Assembly (NCBI GenBank): GCA_014529385.2
Contig: CM043954.1
Coordinates: forward strand, 8,311,806-8,375,805
Direction: 5' to 3'
Origin: Adiantum capillus-veneris
Lineage: Eukaryota; Streptophyta; Polypodiopsida; Polypodiales; Pteridaceae
DNA: 64,000 bases
Positions 53,646-64,000 of this stretch are shown here, piece after piece. Positions within the stretch are counted from its first letter, which is position 1. Every line of letters starts with the position of its first letter. The notes beneath the pieces are model-generated. The model did not search any database, was not told where the DNA came from, and saw only the letters and a list, made by a program, of their open reading frames with translations. The translations under genes were made by a program, and so were the position numbers.

Positions 53646-54828
53646 CTGTTGGTCCCAAAGACTGGCGCCCCTTTCAATATTTCTTTATTCTTGGTGCAAA
53701 GAAACGATCTGATCACTTTCAACTAATTCCCACCAAGCTATCTGGACCTGTCCATGGCTTTAATCGCAGGTTTTTGACCCAATTTTGCCAACGTAACGGC
53801 GCAAAATCCCCGCGTTTTGGAAGCTTTACGACAAGCTGCAGGTCAATTTCAGCCTGCTGTAATTTTCTGTTTTGCCACTATTAGGTGCCTACAGCACTGT
53901 ACACGCATCCCAAGCCCTTTCCGAGGCTCCCCTGGCGATTCCCTGCAGTTTAGGTGCGAAACCCTAAACGTGCAGAAAAACACAGCAGGCTGTAATTCTC
54001 TGTTTTGGAACGTTCCGAGCGGAGCGAGCACGCCTACGCGTGTCTCAAGAGCTCCCGCACGCAATGCACACAATGGAACAGTTCCCCTTTGAAACGGACG
54101 AGTTTTCACGCGAGAAAACTCTCCATTTTCGCAATCCTTCGCGATGGAACAGTTGTACCTGTGGGGGATTAGCAATTAGCTAATCCGGTTCTTGTTCACA
54201 AGGCTCTTGCCTTGGCAAACGCACATAAACCCTCAGAACTGTACATGGTCAACTGAGTAGAGCCCATCTAGTGGGGCATTATCGTATGTGCCAGAGGGGG
54301 GAGAGAGATACGCAAGAGCAAGTCATCGCGTTGCATAAGACAAGGGAGAAGGCCAGCTTTCCATTAAAGCTGTGATTACCTCCACCCACATATTGTAAGT
54401 CACAATGAGTTGCAAATCAACCTCCTCTCTCAATTTGGGCGCCCCCCTCTTGCTGATGCTTCTGGCAAATCGCTCTAGAGCCGCCATGTGTCCAATTTGC
54501 CTCTTTAGAGTTAATTCCTAGTACCCACCGACTTATAAGTGTAGCGAGGGGACCTAAATGACTTTGAACTGAGCCTAGACACCCTTTTACTGCTCGCATT
54601 CCAGTGTCGACTGGCCCGACCATCTCGTGACAACCTGCCCTTCCCAATTGCAGGTGAAACTCTCAGCCGTCGACCATTTCACACTGGCCGCGCAATGTTC
54701 GGCCATTTGTGACTCCAAAAAGAAAACCCAAAAATTAAATAAAAATCATCAGAAAGAAACCAACAACTAGGTTAGCAATTGTCACGTCCTCGTGACAGTA
54801 ATTAGCAGTCGCCACGTCCTCATGACGT
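53646..54828 (-). repeat. LTR shared by gypsy pieces D and E
   Basis: On the plus strand it starts TGTTGGTCCCAAAGACTGGC and ends CCTCATGACG; on the minus strand a polypurine tract (AAGAGGGGGATA, 54830-54841) directly precedes it. Thus it is the 3' LTR of E on its right, while Gag of D on its left makes it also look like the 5' LTR of D. The expected CA/TG at the right end is degraded (CG). Near the right end CACGTCCTCGTGAC and CACGTCCTCATGAC form a direct repeat. No gene is supported within; the frame at 53849-54175 lacks resemblance to any family. Confidence 0.7.
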
Positions 54829-55161
54829 ATCCCCCTCTTGAAATCGCAAACATCCTCGATTGCATGCCATATTTACATGCCATTGATAATCTTGTGTTGT
54901 TAGCATGCTTTTATCATCGCATGTACCCGCAAGAAACGTCATAACACATAGATACAAATGACTTAATGAGACCTTCATACTTTTGTCATTTCCATCTATG
55001 ATAGAAGTGAGCATAATACCTTTAACACTTAAAGAGCGATGCACACTCTATTGCAATGAATCAGTATGTACATTTGATGTGCTAGCTCCATCATTACCCC
55101 TCCTTTGAACACGTTGGGTTGGGCCATACGTAGGTTGTAACCCAAAGGCCTCAAGGTAAAG
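54829..55161 (-). other. Polypurine tract and 3' end of element E
   Basis: It holds the polypurine tract and the non-coding tail after the chromodomain. The chromodomain reading continues to about 55140 (VLYLEAFGLQP type ending). A minus frame at 54820-55044 is not recognisable. Confidence 0.65.
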
Positions 55162-55881
55162 CTACAATACATTTGGTGACTTTGACAGTTCATGCTCTTC
55201 CATCCACTTTGCATCCATAGGTGGATAGTTCTTAAACTTCACCAAATAACGTCTTGCAACCTGTCCCTTAACTTTTCTTTCTTTATGTGCCAAAATCTGC
55301 TCATTTACCAAGATCTCATCAAGTTCATCGACTTCTGGATGATCTTCCTGTGGCATATCCTTTGGCACATCACACACAAAGGGTCTTAGAAGACTCACGT
55401 GAAACGCATTATGAATCTTCCAAGTGTCAGGCAATTTCAGCCTATAAGCAACATCGTTGATCTTATCACGCACTTGAAAAGGCCCATAGGAACGCATGTT
55501 GAGCTTCGGAAACAGCCTTTCCTTGCCCTTCATCTTCTTTAACCTTGACTTTTCAAACCGTAAAAGTACCCAATCACCAAATGAAAATAGTAATTCACGA
55601 CAGTGACAATCAGTAGCCATATTCTGCTTTGCCTGGAGTCTTCTCCAAGGCAAGCTTAATCTTCTTAGACATTTCATCCATGTTCTCAACATATCGATTT
55701 GCCTCAAAGATCTTGTCCTTTGTATGCAAAATGGGAGGAACCTTTTTGCCACCTTCAACAATCTCAAAGGTGCCTTGCCTGTGGACGAATGCACCGTGTT
55801 GTTGTACGCATACTTAGCCATAGGCAAATAATGTTCCCACTTGCCCTTATTATCTGACACATAACATTTCAGCAAATCCAA
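55162..55881 (-). CDS. Chromovirus E integrase C-terminus and chromodomain
   Basis: A 239-codon open frame. The first part, MDLLKCYVSDNKGKWEHYLP and AYNNTVHSSTGKAP, is the end of the integrase core. A middle stretch (about residues 60-110) reads out of phase with the family, implying two compensating frameshifts. [38 protein letters not shown] and IHNAFHVSLLRPF form the GPF module. The chromodomain, EQILAHKERKVKGQVARRYL, VKFKNYPPMDAKWMEEHEL, is well kept including the aromatic positions. This is the best preserved chromodomain in the window, and it closely resembles that of F. Confidence 0.9.
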   Translation of the reverse strand: MDLLKCYVSDNKGKWEHYLPMAKYAYNNTVHSSTGKAPLRLLKVAKRFLPFCIQRTRSLRQIDMLRTWMKCLRRLSLPWRRLQAKQNMATDCHCRELLFSFGDWVLLRFEKSRLKKMKGKERLFPKLNMRSYGPFQVRDKINDVAYRLKLPDTWKIHNAFHVSLLRPFVCDVPKDMPQEDHPEVDELDEILVNEQILAHKERKVKGQVARRYLVKFKNYPPMDAKWMEEHELSKSPNVL

Positions 55882-56540
55882 GACATTAGAATTAGCCTCT
55901 TCTCACTGTCCATCAGTTTGTGGATGAAATGAAGACGAGAACTTGAGCGTAGTGCCCATGTTCTCAAATAATCCTCTCCAAAACAAACTCGTCATGCGAG
56001 GATCACTATCACTAACAATCGATTATGGCATACAATGGTACTTAGCACATTGTACATGAACAACAGTGCCATCTGGTCAGATTTTATCTTTTTCCTGACA
56101 ACAATAAAATGGGTCTGCTTGCTGAACCTCCAGATAACGGTCCATATACCATCATTCCCTGTCAGCGTTCTTGGAAGATCAAAGATAAAATCCATAGCAA
56201 TTTCACATGGCTTATCCGGAATCGACAGTGGCTGTAATAACCCTAGTGCCTTTTGCTTCTCAAACTTGACCTTTTGGCAAATCACACATGCTCGCACAAA
56301 GGCATCCACATCTCTCCTCAAAGTATGCCAATAAAAGAATTGTCTCTACCGCTTTCACTGTCGCATCAATTCCAGGATGCCCTGCATACGGTGGGACATG
56401 ACTTTCTACCATGACCTTATGTCGCAATGGCCAAGTAACACAAAGTCTGCCATGCATCATCATGAAACCGTTTCTGAGAAGGTAGTGCTCACGATGTTGC
56501 CCATCTTGCAACTGTTCAAAGATCCTTGCAAAATCTTCAT
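55882..56540 (-). pseudogene. Chromovirus E integrase zinc and core region
   Basis: The frame 55992-56321 carries the CC half of the zinc domain (VRACVICQKVKFEKQKALG) and the first catalytic Asp (MDFIFDLP). GIWTVIWRFSKQTHFIVV follows, where Trp replaces the usual Asp of IDRFSK. The frame 56260-56511 holds the HH half (PPYAGHPGIDATVKAVE). The second Asp region (about 55990) is damaged, and the stretch 55900-55990 reads HPQTDGQ-like text with breaks. Confidence 0.82.
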
Positions 56541-57166
56541 CAGTAGCATACTAATCCTTCATGTCATCGAGCTCATGATGATAAGGATTTGACATAGGTG
56601 AAATTTGTGGCTTCCTTGATAATGCATCAGCCACAACATTCTTCTTGTCTTCCACATGCATAATCTGGAAGTGGAACATAGAAAGAATGTTTGCACATCG
56701 CATATGATTTTCGGATAACTTTGACTGTGTTAAGAAGTATCGCAAGGTCTGATGATCTGTCTGGACAACAAAATCAGCACCTAACAGGTAGTGCTTCCAG
56801 CTAGAGAGCGCATTAATGACGGCCAGTAGCTTTTCTCATAGATTTGCATAGTCTTTTCTGGCCCTTGCAAGATTCTACTCTCGAGCTACTACCCGACCAT
56901 CTTGCATTGGCACTGCTCCGCTGCTATTGCCACACGCGTCACACTGGACCACAAATTACTTCATAAGATCTAGTAAAACAATCACGGGATCTGAAGTCAA
57001 CTTTTCCTTTTTGAGACTAGAAGCTGAAATCTCTTTTTGGATCCATCTGAAAGTGACCTCTTTCTTTTGCAAAGCGTGAAGAGGTGAAGCTACCTCTGCA
57101 AAATTCCTGATAAACCTTCTATAGTATGAGCACAATCCCAAGAAGCTTCGGACATCGTGCAGAGTC
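56541..57166 (-). pseudogene. Chromovirus E RT end and RNase H
   Basis: The frame 56956-57141 has GLCSYYRRFIRNFAEVASPL, the RT thumb and connection. RNase H text follows with breaks, ending ADALSRKPQ in the frame 56551-56745. The sequence stops at 57166, where the poly(A) end of the LINE begins, so the rest of RT was displaced or lost. Confidence 0.88.
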
Positions 57167-57175
57167 TTTTTTTTT
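57167..57175 (-). other. Poly(A) tail of LINE
   Basis: Nine T bases on the plus strand at the junction with chromovirus E sequence; on the LINE strand this is the 3' A-tail. The matching target duplication at the 5' end was not found. Confidence 0.7.
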
Positions 57176-57304
57176 CCGAGAAAAAGATCCTTCTATTAGT
57201 TAATGAAACTGCCCATAGGGCTACAACCTCCTCTACAAGAGAGGACTACAACAATCATGATGGGGAGACTCTCCCAATGAAAAAACAACACATGTACAAT
57301 GAGG

Positions 57305-58530
57305 CTAGATCAGGGGATGGGAGGAGGGAAGAGCCACAAAGGTGGACGGTAGTGCCATCGGAGCACACCCTGGACCATGGTGAAAAATGGCCAAGGACGC
57401 CAAAGTCGAAAGAAAAGCCTCTCTGCGCTCCCGCATGCGGTCGGAACTGCCCTGGAGTCTCTTGAACTGTCCTCTGAGAGTATGAACCAGCTCAAGCCAA
57501 AGATCCCGAACGGACTCTGTTGGTGGTACAGGGCGAGCCTCGAAGATGCGGAAGCAACGGGCCCGCCAAATGAACCAGAGTGTCAGGCCACTGATGAGCT
57601 CCCAACACATCTCTCTCTCACTGCACCACTCCTGTGGAGTAAGCTCTATGGCAGGCTGAAGTGTAGGTCGCCCCCCTGCATCACTATCATCCTGCTGGTG
57701 GATGATAGCTAAAACTGAAGTGCCGAGCCCATGAGAGTGGACCAAGCAACTGCCCCCCAAGTGTACTGCCGAGCCGTGGAGAGAGCGGGCATCAGCCGAA
57801 GAACACGAAGCCACACCTGTTGTGCCAAGGGACAGTCCCAAAGACAGTGACGCTGACTCTCCACAAGATGGACACAAGCTGTGCATGCGGACAAGAGGCC
57901 ACTATGCACCAGCAAGCTCCCAACTGCTGTAGCTCTGTGTGCGACCAACCACTGAAACAAAGTGACTCGCCTCGGCACTCTGGAGTTCCACAACCTCTCC
58001 CAAAAAGCTGCCAAGAACTCAGCTATGAGACCCTCCTCCTGCCAATGAGGTGCTGCAGCAGGGCGAGCCTCTCTCTATGCTGCCAGTATATGACGTCCCA
58101 ATCGAACAGTGTACTGAAAGAAAGAGACACCTGGGTGGTCTGCAGAAGCGAAGGGGTCCCTCCAGAGCCACTCTCCAGGATCCCACTGTACTCGTGCCAG
58201 TGGACAGCACTCCCAAGCCCACAGTGTCCAGTTGCAAGAGCATTGGGTCAGGATCGATGACACAAGTCCTCCCACAAATGCCCACCACTCGAATCCTCTG
58301 AAAACAGCACTCTGCCACCTACGGGGCCTCTACTGCAACTCGCTGTAAGCGTCCCTCGCCCTGTAGCTCGAAAAACAGGGAGGGAACAGTCTCTGAGCAA
58401 GCCCGAACAGAGATGAGAACCTCCAGCCGCGTGAAGGCTCCCATCCATCTGGGCGCTGCTGACTCGAGAGGCGTGAGCCACTCGGCTGGTAATGCCTCTG
58501 AGATGTCCTACCACATGCTCTGCACCCCTC
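57305..58530 (-). pseudogene. LINE ORF2 C-terminus with zf-RVT domain
   Basis: The frame 57709-58014 has the plant zf-RVT signature: FWERLWNSRVPRRVTLFQWL, VAHRATAVGSLL, a Cys pair in LLSACTACVHL and HCLWDCPLAQQVW. The frame 57305-57886 continues with WELISGLTLWFIWRARCFRI and ends with a stop near 57313. Between 58020 and 58530 the reading is broken into several frames. Confidence 0.85.
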
Positions 58531-60476
58531 TCATGCCCTGTATAGCTGAAAGCCCTGTAGCTCCTCTGACAAGCCTGAAAACTGTAACCAGTCACCTAAA
58601 GAGCGTGTTGGACCCGCTGCCATGGAACCCCAGGAAACATGAGGCCGACTACCAACTAGGTGACCTCTCTGAGAGCTAACCACGGGGTTCCAGACAAGGG
58701 CTGTCGGCAGGCACTCCTCCGTGCAAGTAGGCTGACGCAGCTCCAGGCCTCGCCACAAGTGCTCCCAAGATCGTAGCAACCCCACAGCGAAGCGATCCTC
58801 CAGTCTCCTGCTCAAACCAACTCTATGCATCTCTGTGAAGATCCATCTGGTCGAAGGCTGCCAGGGGCCTCCTGCCTGAGGCACCCTAGCACGAAGCCGC
58901 TGTAACAAGAACTCCTTCCAAGGCTCCTCACCTGGAGGAAGACCTCGGACGATGAACTTCCCAAGAAGGGCTCTGCTCTGCTGTGCTGGGTCTATGATCC
59001 CAAGCCCTCCCTGGGAACAAGGAAGAATGATGACCTGCCAAGCCACTTTAGCCAGGGCTGTCAAAGTCTCCCCCTGACCAAAGGAAATTCCTGATCAGCC
59101 GCTCAACCTGGTTGATACAAGAACTCGAGAAGATCCAGCAAGAAGTGATGTACCACATAGTAGCCAACAGCACCCGATTGGCCACTACAACTTTGCCAGC
59201 CAAAGAAAGTCGTGCGGAGCTCCAATGTAACAACTTCCTCCTGATAGACAGGAGGAGGGGAGCAATCTCTACTCGGGAGACAAGTCCAAACCAACCTGAC
59301 AGCCCAAGTACTGAACTGCAGTCCCTGGGGGAATCCACCTGAAACCCTCGCCTGGCATCCAGTCGAGCCCAGGAGCACTATCAACCGAGAAAGCCATTGT
59401 CTTTCTCCAGTTGATCAGTGCGCCAGATGCACAACAGAAGGTCTCAAGAGCCAACTCACACCTGTGAAGGTTGGCCTCCTGGCCATCCAAGTACAAGGCT
59501 GAGTCATCAGCAAACTCAGTGTCCAGTAGCTCATCTCCCTGAATAGGGAGTGCTAAGCCCCGTAAACCAACCTGCGCGACACCAAAAACCTACTCATCGC
59601 CTCAACATAGAACAGAAAGAGGAAGGGGGCAAGAGGGCAGCCCTGTCTGACCGAACGTGTGAGCATGAAACGATCACCTCTACCTCCTGACAAAAGTACC
59701 TGACTGTGTGTCCGTCTGTACAAAGCTGACACCCCTCAAATCCAAGCACCTGAGAAGCCCATCCTGCGTAGAGTGCCCTCTAGAAATTCCCAGTTAACTC
59801 TGTGGTAGGCCTTCTCAAAATCGAGAAGAAGAATCACCAGATCCTCACCACCGAGCCGCGCAAGGACAGAAGCCTCCCAAAAAGTAAAGATGTTGTCAAG
59901 GATACTGCGCTCCTTGACAAAACCTGTCTGAGTCCCATGTATAAGGCTCTCTAGAAGTGGTTGGATCCTCAAACTCAGAGCCTTGGCAAGAATTTTGTAG
60001 GCTGAGTTGAGGATAGTGATGGGGCGCCACTGTCGAATCTCATCCAAGGAGCCACCCTCCTTGGGAATGAGATAGATCAGACCCTCACTCATGTTGTCAG
60101 GCATCTCTCCTGCGTGCAAGATGTACTGAAAAGCACTACAGAGATTCGGGCCAAGCAAGTCCCAGTACTCCATGAAAAAATTGGGAGTCAAGCCATCCTC
60201 ACCTGGACAGCTACCACGGTGGAGTGCACTAAGAGCCGTGTACAACTCCTCAAGCTGAAATGGTAGCTCAAGCCTCTAACGCATCTCCTCAGTCACAAGG
60301 CAAGGCATCTATGCCCACACCTGCTCCCTACATGCATCCTGACGCTCTGATTGAGGCTCTGCAAACAGTAACTTACGGTAAAAGTCAGTAGCAACTGCAC
60401 GCATGTCCTCTGGCTCAGAAGCAATTGACCCGTCGGGCCTCCTCAACTGACTGACCTTGGCATACGTATGCCGAGG
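58531..60476 (-). pseudogene. LINE reverse transcriptase
   Basis: RT blocks appear in order: PGEDGLTPNFFMEYWDLLG and MPDNMSEGLIYLIPKEGG, RQWRPITILNSAYKILAKAL, GTQTGFVKERSILDNIF, LLDFEKAYHRVNWEFL (60245-59736). The catalytic FADD is at about 59502-59513 (FADDSALYLDGQ). Then come SGALINWRKTMAF (59496-59269), SSARLSLAGKVVVANRVLL (59338-59048), and LAKVAWQVIILPCSQGGLGI (59064-58531). At least four frame changes separate these pieces. Confidence 0.92.
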
Positions 60477-61717
60477 TGTCACATGACACATCCAACCCTA
60501 TGAGTCAGTGGACAAGCTACAGCATAATAGGGTTCCGTCAGTCCAATCAGTCTAGATTAGAAGTGATATCGCACTTTTTGTGAGTCTATTCGTAGACCGT
60601 GCATGCCCAGTCACTTAGTATAGATGCATATCCTCTGGTTGCACACAGCATGATCATAAGCATTCCCATCAGAATCCATTAGAATCAATTAGGGGATTTT
60701 TCCAGTCCATTTAGCCTAATTTACCTATTTTTGACATTTTTCACTTATTAATTTAAGTGACTTTCCAACAAAAGTAGGTAGGGCAATTTGGGTAAGAAAA
60801 TATATAAGCAAACCAAAGCTAGCACTATTTGGCAGAAGAGGCAACAGGAGCCAAGCTCAGCAGGCAACTTCTCAACAAGACCAAGCCTTGGTGGACCTTC
60901 CCTCCAAGCAGCAGATCCCCTTCCACTAGCGTTTTTGGAAAGCATCTCAGTCTGGCGTTTTTCCTTCCACACGCCATCGCCAGCAAGTCCCACTGCATAG
61001 CGTTTTTGCCTCAGCATCCGCAAAACCCAGTCACTAGCATTTTTACACATATCAGCCTCTGGCGTTTTTGGTACCAACTTCAGCCTCTACCGTTTTTGGT
61101 CCCAAATTCATCCTTGCAGATTCAGCATGCAGCGTTTTCATCATTAAAGAACCTGCAAGATCAGCCCATAAAGAAGTAGCAGATTCAGCCAGTAAAGACC
61201 TCAGTTTTCAGCCTTAAGAATCCCTGTTTTTCAGCCCTAAACCTGCAGAATTTCAGCGACAAAGAACTACAGAAACAGCCTCAAAAATCAGTGTTTTGGA
61301 CCCACAGCAGATTTCAGCCCGTAGCGTTTTTGGACAGCAGTAGAAAGATTGCAGATTTCAGCCCTTAGGTCGACTTCGTCATCACCGTCGTCATCGTCGA
61401 CATAACCTAGACTTGCATCAATCTCATGCATACCATTTGTACCAGATTGTGCAATCATAAATAGACCACTCTCGCCGACGAGAGTGGGGCCTTCGGAGAA
61501 GGGTTTTACAACGTCTCTGGTGTCGTATCTCTCTTCTCTCTCAGTCTCATACACTTGCACGCACAGTGTCCATTCACTTTGTTTGTGATCATAGCATTCT
61601 CTCATTAAGAACGGAAAGGCTCTCCCTTCCATAAGAACAAAAGGAACCTTGAGCACAGTTCGGAGCACTCATCTTGAGCAAAGCGCAAACATTCATCCCG
61701 CTGCACCTAACACGAGG
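60472..61717. mobile_element. Solo LTR with TSD CGAGG inside LINE
   Basis: The LTR spans 60477-61712 (1,236 bp), starting TGTCAC and ending CTAACA. Direct repeats CGAGG flank it at 60472-60476 and 61713-61717. It splits LINE ORF2 between endonuclease and RT; coding text on the two sides abuts cleanly. It is a full sister of the solo LTR at 49630-50744, sharing for example GCACACAGCATGATCAT and GAGCACAGTTCGGAGCACTC. It carries repeated GCGTTTTTG and CAGCC(T)C words (60930-61330). Confidence 0.95.
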
Positions 61718-62892
61718 TCCCACTGCCTCGAAGAAAGCACCAGTCACTCTGTCACCCACCTGTGTCCACTAAGATGCCTGTCGATGGAAAGCAAACTCAT
61801 GGCGCCGCTCCTCTGTGCTAACAAGCTCATGGCGAGCCTGTTGTAGCTGCTCCTCCAACCAAAGACTGTCTGGATGCTGCTCCTGCATTCTCTGCAAGGA
61901 AGCGACGCCCCGTCTGAGACGCTGCTCCTCCTCTCTCGCTGCAGCCAGGCGAGCCAAAGACTCCTGGAGAAAGAAACGATTAATCTGAGCTAGTCCTGAG
62001 GCCACTCTGTCAACAGGAGAATCCTGCATGTCCAAGCTCTCTGTCCAGAGAGCCTCTACTCGCTCTCTGAGTGCAGAGTCCAACAAGACCCTCTCAGGGA
62101 AGCGTAGCATCATGCTCCCCCTTCCTCTATCAATCTGCCACTGTGAGGATCACCCGTGCATGGTCCGAGAAGGAAGTCCCTGCCAAGATGCCAACTGTCC
62201 CACCCAAGTCACTGAAATGGTCACTAGTGTAGAAGCGATCTATCCACGATAGGTTCACTCCTCCCACTCTGCGGTCCGAACGAGAGAAGGCCACGCTGTC
62301 TAGGGGCCTCACAAAACTAGAGTGCTGCCACACATCCGAGACCCTCAGAGTCATACAAAACCTCTCCCAAGCTGCCAGCTCAACTCCGTGCACAGTAGCA
62401 TAGCTACCACCAATCCTGTCAGAAGGGTCCTCCAACATGTTGAAGTCACTCCCTATGCACCACTATTCTGCCTGCGGTAGAGACTCAACAATCTGTGACC
62501 AAAACTCTGCTCGTGCACTCGCCACATTGGGCGCATATATGTTCAGGAAGCCCACAAGTCAACCCTGAACCTGCATAGTGATCCACTAAGCCCAGCCTGG
62601 CACAATAATCCCTCTGCCCACAATGGCCTGCTGCAAAGAATCCGCAATAGTGATACATATACCACCCTGGATGCCTCCAGGTCCAAAAGCAACTGACCAA
62701 AAAGTATCATATCGTCCACTCAAGAGCTGACCACAACGTCTAATGCGCTCTCACACAGATGATGCTCCTGTAGCATAAGGAGATCAATCTCTCCTCCCAC
62801 AAGGCAACGCTGAAGCTCCTGAGCAGTCGGCCCCGCTGACGCTGAGACTGGGGCTCACCAAGTCCCTGTACGTTCCATGAGACGATCCTCAT
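61718..62892 (-). pseudogene. LINE ORF2 N-terminus: APE-type endonuclease
   Basis: ATG 62892 starts MRIVSWNVQGLGEPQSQ, the standard beginning of a plant LINE endonuclease. After frame breaks, the frame 62130-62438 has MLEDPSDRIGG, LSWIDRFYTSDHFSDL and SFSDHARVILTVAD, where SDH is the catalytic end motif. The next frame (61769-62113) gives the helical linker (WTESLDMQDSPVDRVASGLA, REEEQRLRRGVASLQRMQEQ). The enzyme would nick target DNA to prime reverse transcription. Confidence 0.88.
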
Positions 62893-63705
62893 GGGGAGCG
62901 GGAGAGAACAGATGCTGCCGCAACAGCTAAACATGTTATCTTCGAGGCTGGCTTGGATGGGGAGTAATCCGCATCCGAACGTCCTCTAGATAGGCGTGAC
63001 TGCAACGAGTGTACGTCCCAAGCCCAAGTAGAGCGAGCCGTACGTAAAGCAACCTCCTCTGTCCACGAGTCCTCATGAATGTGTACATAGCATGGCAAGC
63101 ACTGCGTATAAGCAAAGAAGTGAACCACAATGTGTCTACATCCTGCTGTATCTAGAGGGGTCATCGCAAACTTGGCCAATGGCCACAAAGTCTGAAGCAT
63201 GTCGGTGACTCCTAGGTCTCCCATGTGGTGAGAGAACTCTAGGACCTGTGTATGCAACCACTCAAACACTGAGTCGAGAGTCCACTCAATCTAGTCCCTG
63301 CCACAAAGGGGAAAAGAGAAGCCAACCGCTGAGTCCAAGGCCTCTATCCCCCTAGCTGCAAGGAACAGAACATGAATCCTGAAGCAAGCTGCCTCATGGT
63401 TTGCTGAGGGTTCGCCGAGAAAACAAGTAAAGTCTAGTCAAAGAAGTCCCATCGGCGCCGAATGTCGAAGCTCGTCAGACCACGAGAGACTGCTGCAAAG
63501 GGAGACGTCTGTACCTGTAGAGGGGGTCCCAAGAAAGGCTGTCTCTCTCGCCAAGCGACTCGTGGCAAAGGCACTGCAAAGAGATCTCCTAGCAGCCGGA
63601 GATGGCCCTGCCCCCTGGGTCGACTATGGAACTCGAGCGGGAGGGGGGGGAGTAGGAGCAGGGGGAAGAGGGGGAGAAGAGGGGCGGGAGGGAGCGGCAG
63701 TGTAA
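62893..63705 (-). pseudogene. LINE ORF1 remnant
   Basis: The frame 62889-63269 lies just upstream of the endonuclease ATG and is probably the end of ORF1. It contains KFAMTPLDTAGCRHIVVHFF and CLPCYVHIHED but no clear zinc knuckle. Further right the minus-strand reading is Pro/Leu/Ser-rich because of a C-rich tract (G-rich on the plus strand, 63639-63692) and is broken. Confidence 0.55.
63639..63692 (+). repeat. G-rich tract with quadruplex potential
   Basis: The plus strand has at least six runs of three or more G (GGGAGGGGGGGG, GGGGG, GGGGG, GGGG, GGGAGGG) within 54 bases, separated by short A-containing loops. On the LINE strand it is a pyrimidine tract near the 5' end. Confidence 0.85.
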
Positions 63706-64000
63706 CTATGTCAGACTTTGTAAATAATTAATTTATTTACGAGAAAAGAGTTATCTAATTAGTTGTGTGCACATCAGAATAGATCTAGCAGTTTCTGGGG
63801 CCTCAGGTGCGCCCAAGTTTGGGCCAGAGCACCTCATGGAGACCCTAGCAGAAAAATATCATGAAGCCCTAGTGATTGGGAAATCGGGTCTTCAATAAAG
63901 GGGTAGATAGTAGCCTCAGATTTCAGGCTCAGAAAATTACGCGCGCTAGTGCAAGCACAGGAATGAGATGGGGTCCTTAGACTATTAACCCTAAGGCTTG
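63706..64000. other. No recognisable feature
   Basis: AT-rich then mixed sequence right of the LINE. Chromovirus E reverse transcriptase, which would be expected if the LINE were a simple insertion, was not recognised. Confidence 0.5.

Larger units (their letters stand above)
57167..63705 (-). mobile_element. LINE (APE-type non-LTR retrotransposon)
   Basis: Read on the minus strand, the order is an ORF1 remnant (63700-62893), endonuclease (62892-62100), a linker, RT (about 60470-58530), a Cys/His zf-RVT domain (58014-57709), a C-terminal tail ending near 57305, then a 3' end with A9 (57167-57175). This is a typical plant L1-type layout. A solo LTR (60477-61712) splits it. The 3' poly(A) adjoins chromovirus RT, which indicates target-primed insertion into element E. 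Frameshifts are frequent but the frames remain long, so the element is only moderately old. The 5' boundary is uncertain. Confidence 0.88.

Noticed and set aside
53849-54175. Minus frame of 108 codons in the D/E LTR
   Set aside because: It lies entirely in LTR sequence and resembles no known protein.
57157-58679. Plus-strand frames opposite the LINE
   Set aside because: The minus strand carries clear zf-RVT and LINE C-terminal coding; the plus frames are antisense.
1-64000. tRNA, rRNA or other structural RNA genes
   Set aside because: I saw no cloverleaf-like sequence with promoter boxes or rRNA text; only tRNA-complementary primer-binding sites were found. A dedicated scan could still reveal one.

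Overview
This is plant nuclear DNA made almost entirely of nested, mostly decayed transposable elements. The evidence is plant-type Ty3/gypsy chromoviruses, Ty1/copia elements, a plant-type hAT transposon, an APE-type LINE, LTR primer-binding sites complementary to initiator tRNA-Met and tRNA-Asp, and a spliced fragment of a plant-type terminal uridylyltransferase gene. Element density, age and AT-rich spacers suggest a large-genome vascular plant, perhaps a fern or other non-flowering lineage. That taxonomic guess is weak.

Layout, left to right. 1-4833: Ty3/gypsy element A on the minus strand (RT, protease, Gag, PBS, 5' LTR), cut by the left edge. 4834-11500: remains of gypsy element B (minus) with scrambled pol domains. 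12310-13927: a solo LTR of family A with a 5-bp target-site duplication (TSD). 14863-18302: a gutted Ty1/copia element (plus) holding a probable solo LTR. 18328-29282: element C, a complete LTR element with TSD CTCAT. It encodes Gag and protease but shows no RT or integrase, and carries an array of 24-bp palindromes in its leader. 29288-33400: decayed gypsy element G (plus), into which C inserted. 36190-36525: a copia RNase H remnant.

38052-39473 (minus): the only host-like gene, the last three exons of a URT1/HESO1-like nucleotidyltransferase. 39908-40376: a MITE-like element. 41324-42790: diverged LTR-like repeats. 42799-46451: a hAT transposon with an 8-bp TSD. 46460-48484: chromovirus F (minus; RNase H, integrase, chromodomain). 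48500-50935: copia gag/protease (plus) split by a clean solo LTR. 51437-57166: chromovirus pieces D and E (minus) sharing one LTR. 57167-63705: a LINE (minus) split by another clean solo LTR.

No element looks autonomous within the window. A may be closest, but its Gag has a frameshift and its 3' half lies outside. C has the structure of a mobile but non-autonomous element that would depend on pol supplied in trans. Relative order of some events can be read from the nesting: C is younger than G, the solo LTRs are younger than the copia and LINE they split, and the LINE abuts chromovirus E through its poly(A) tail.
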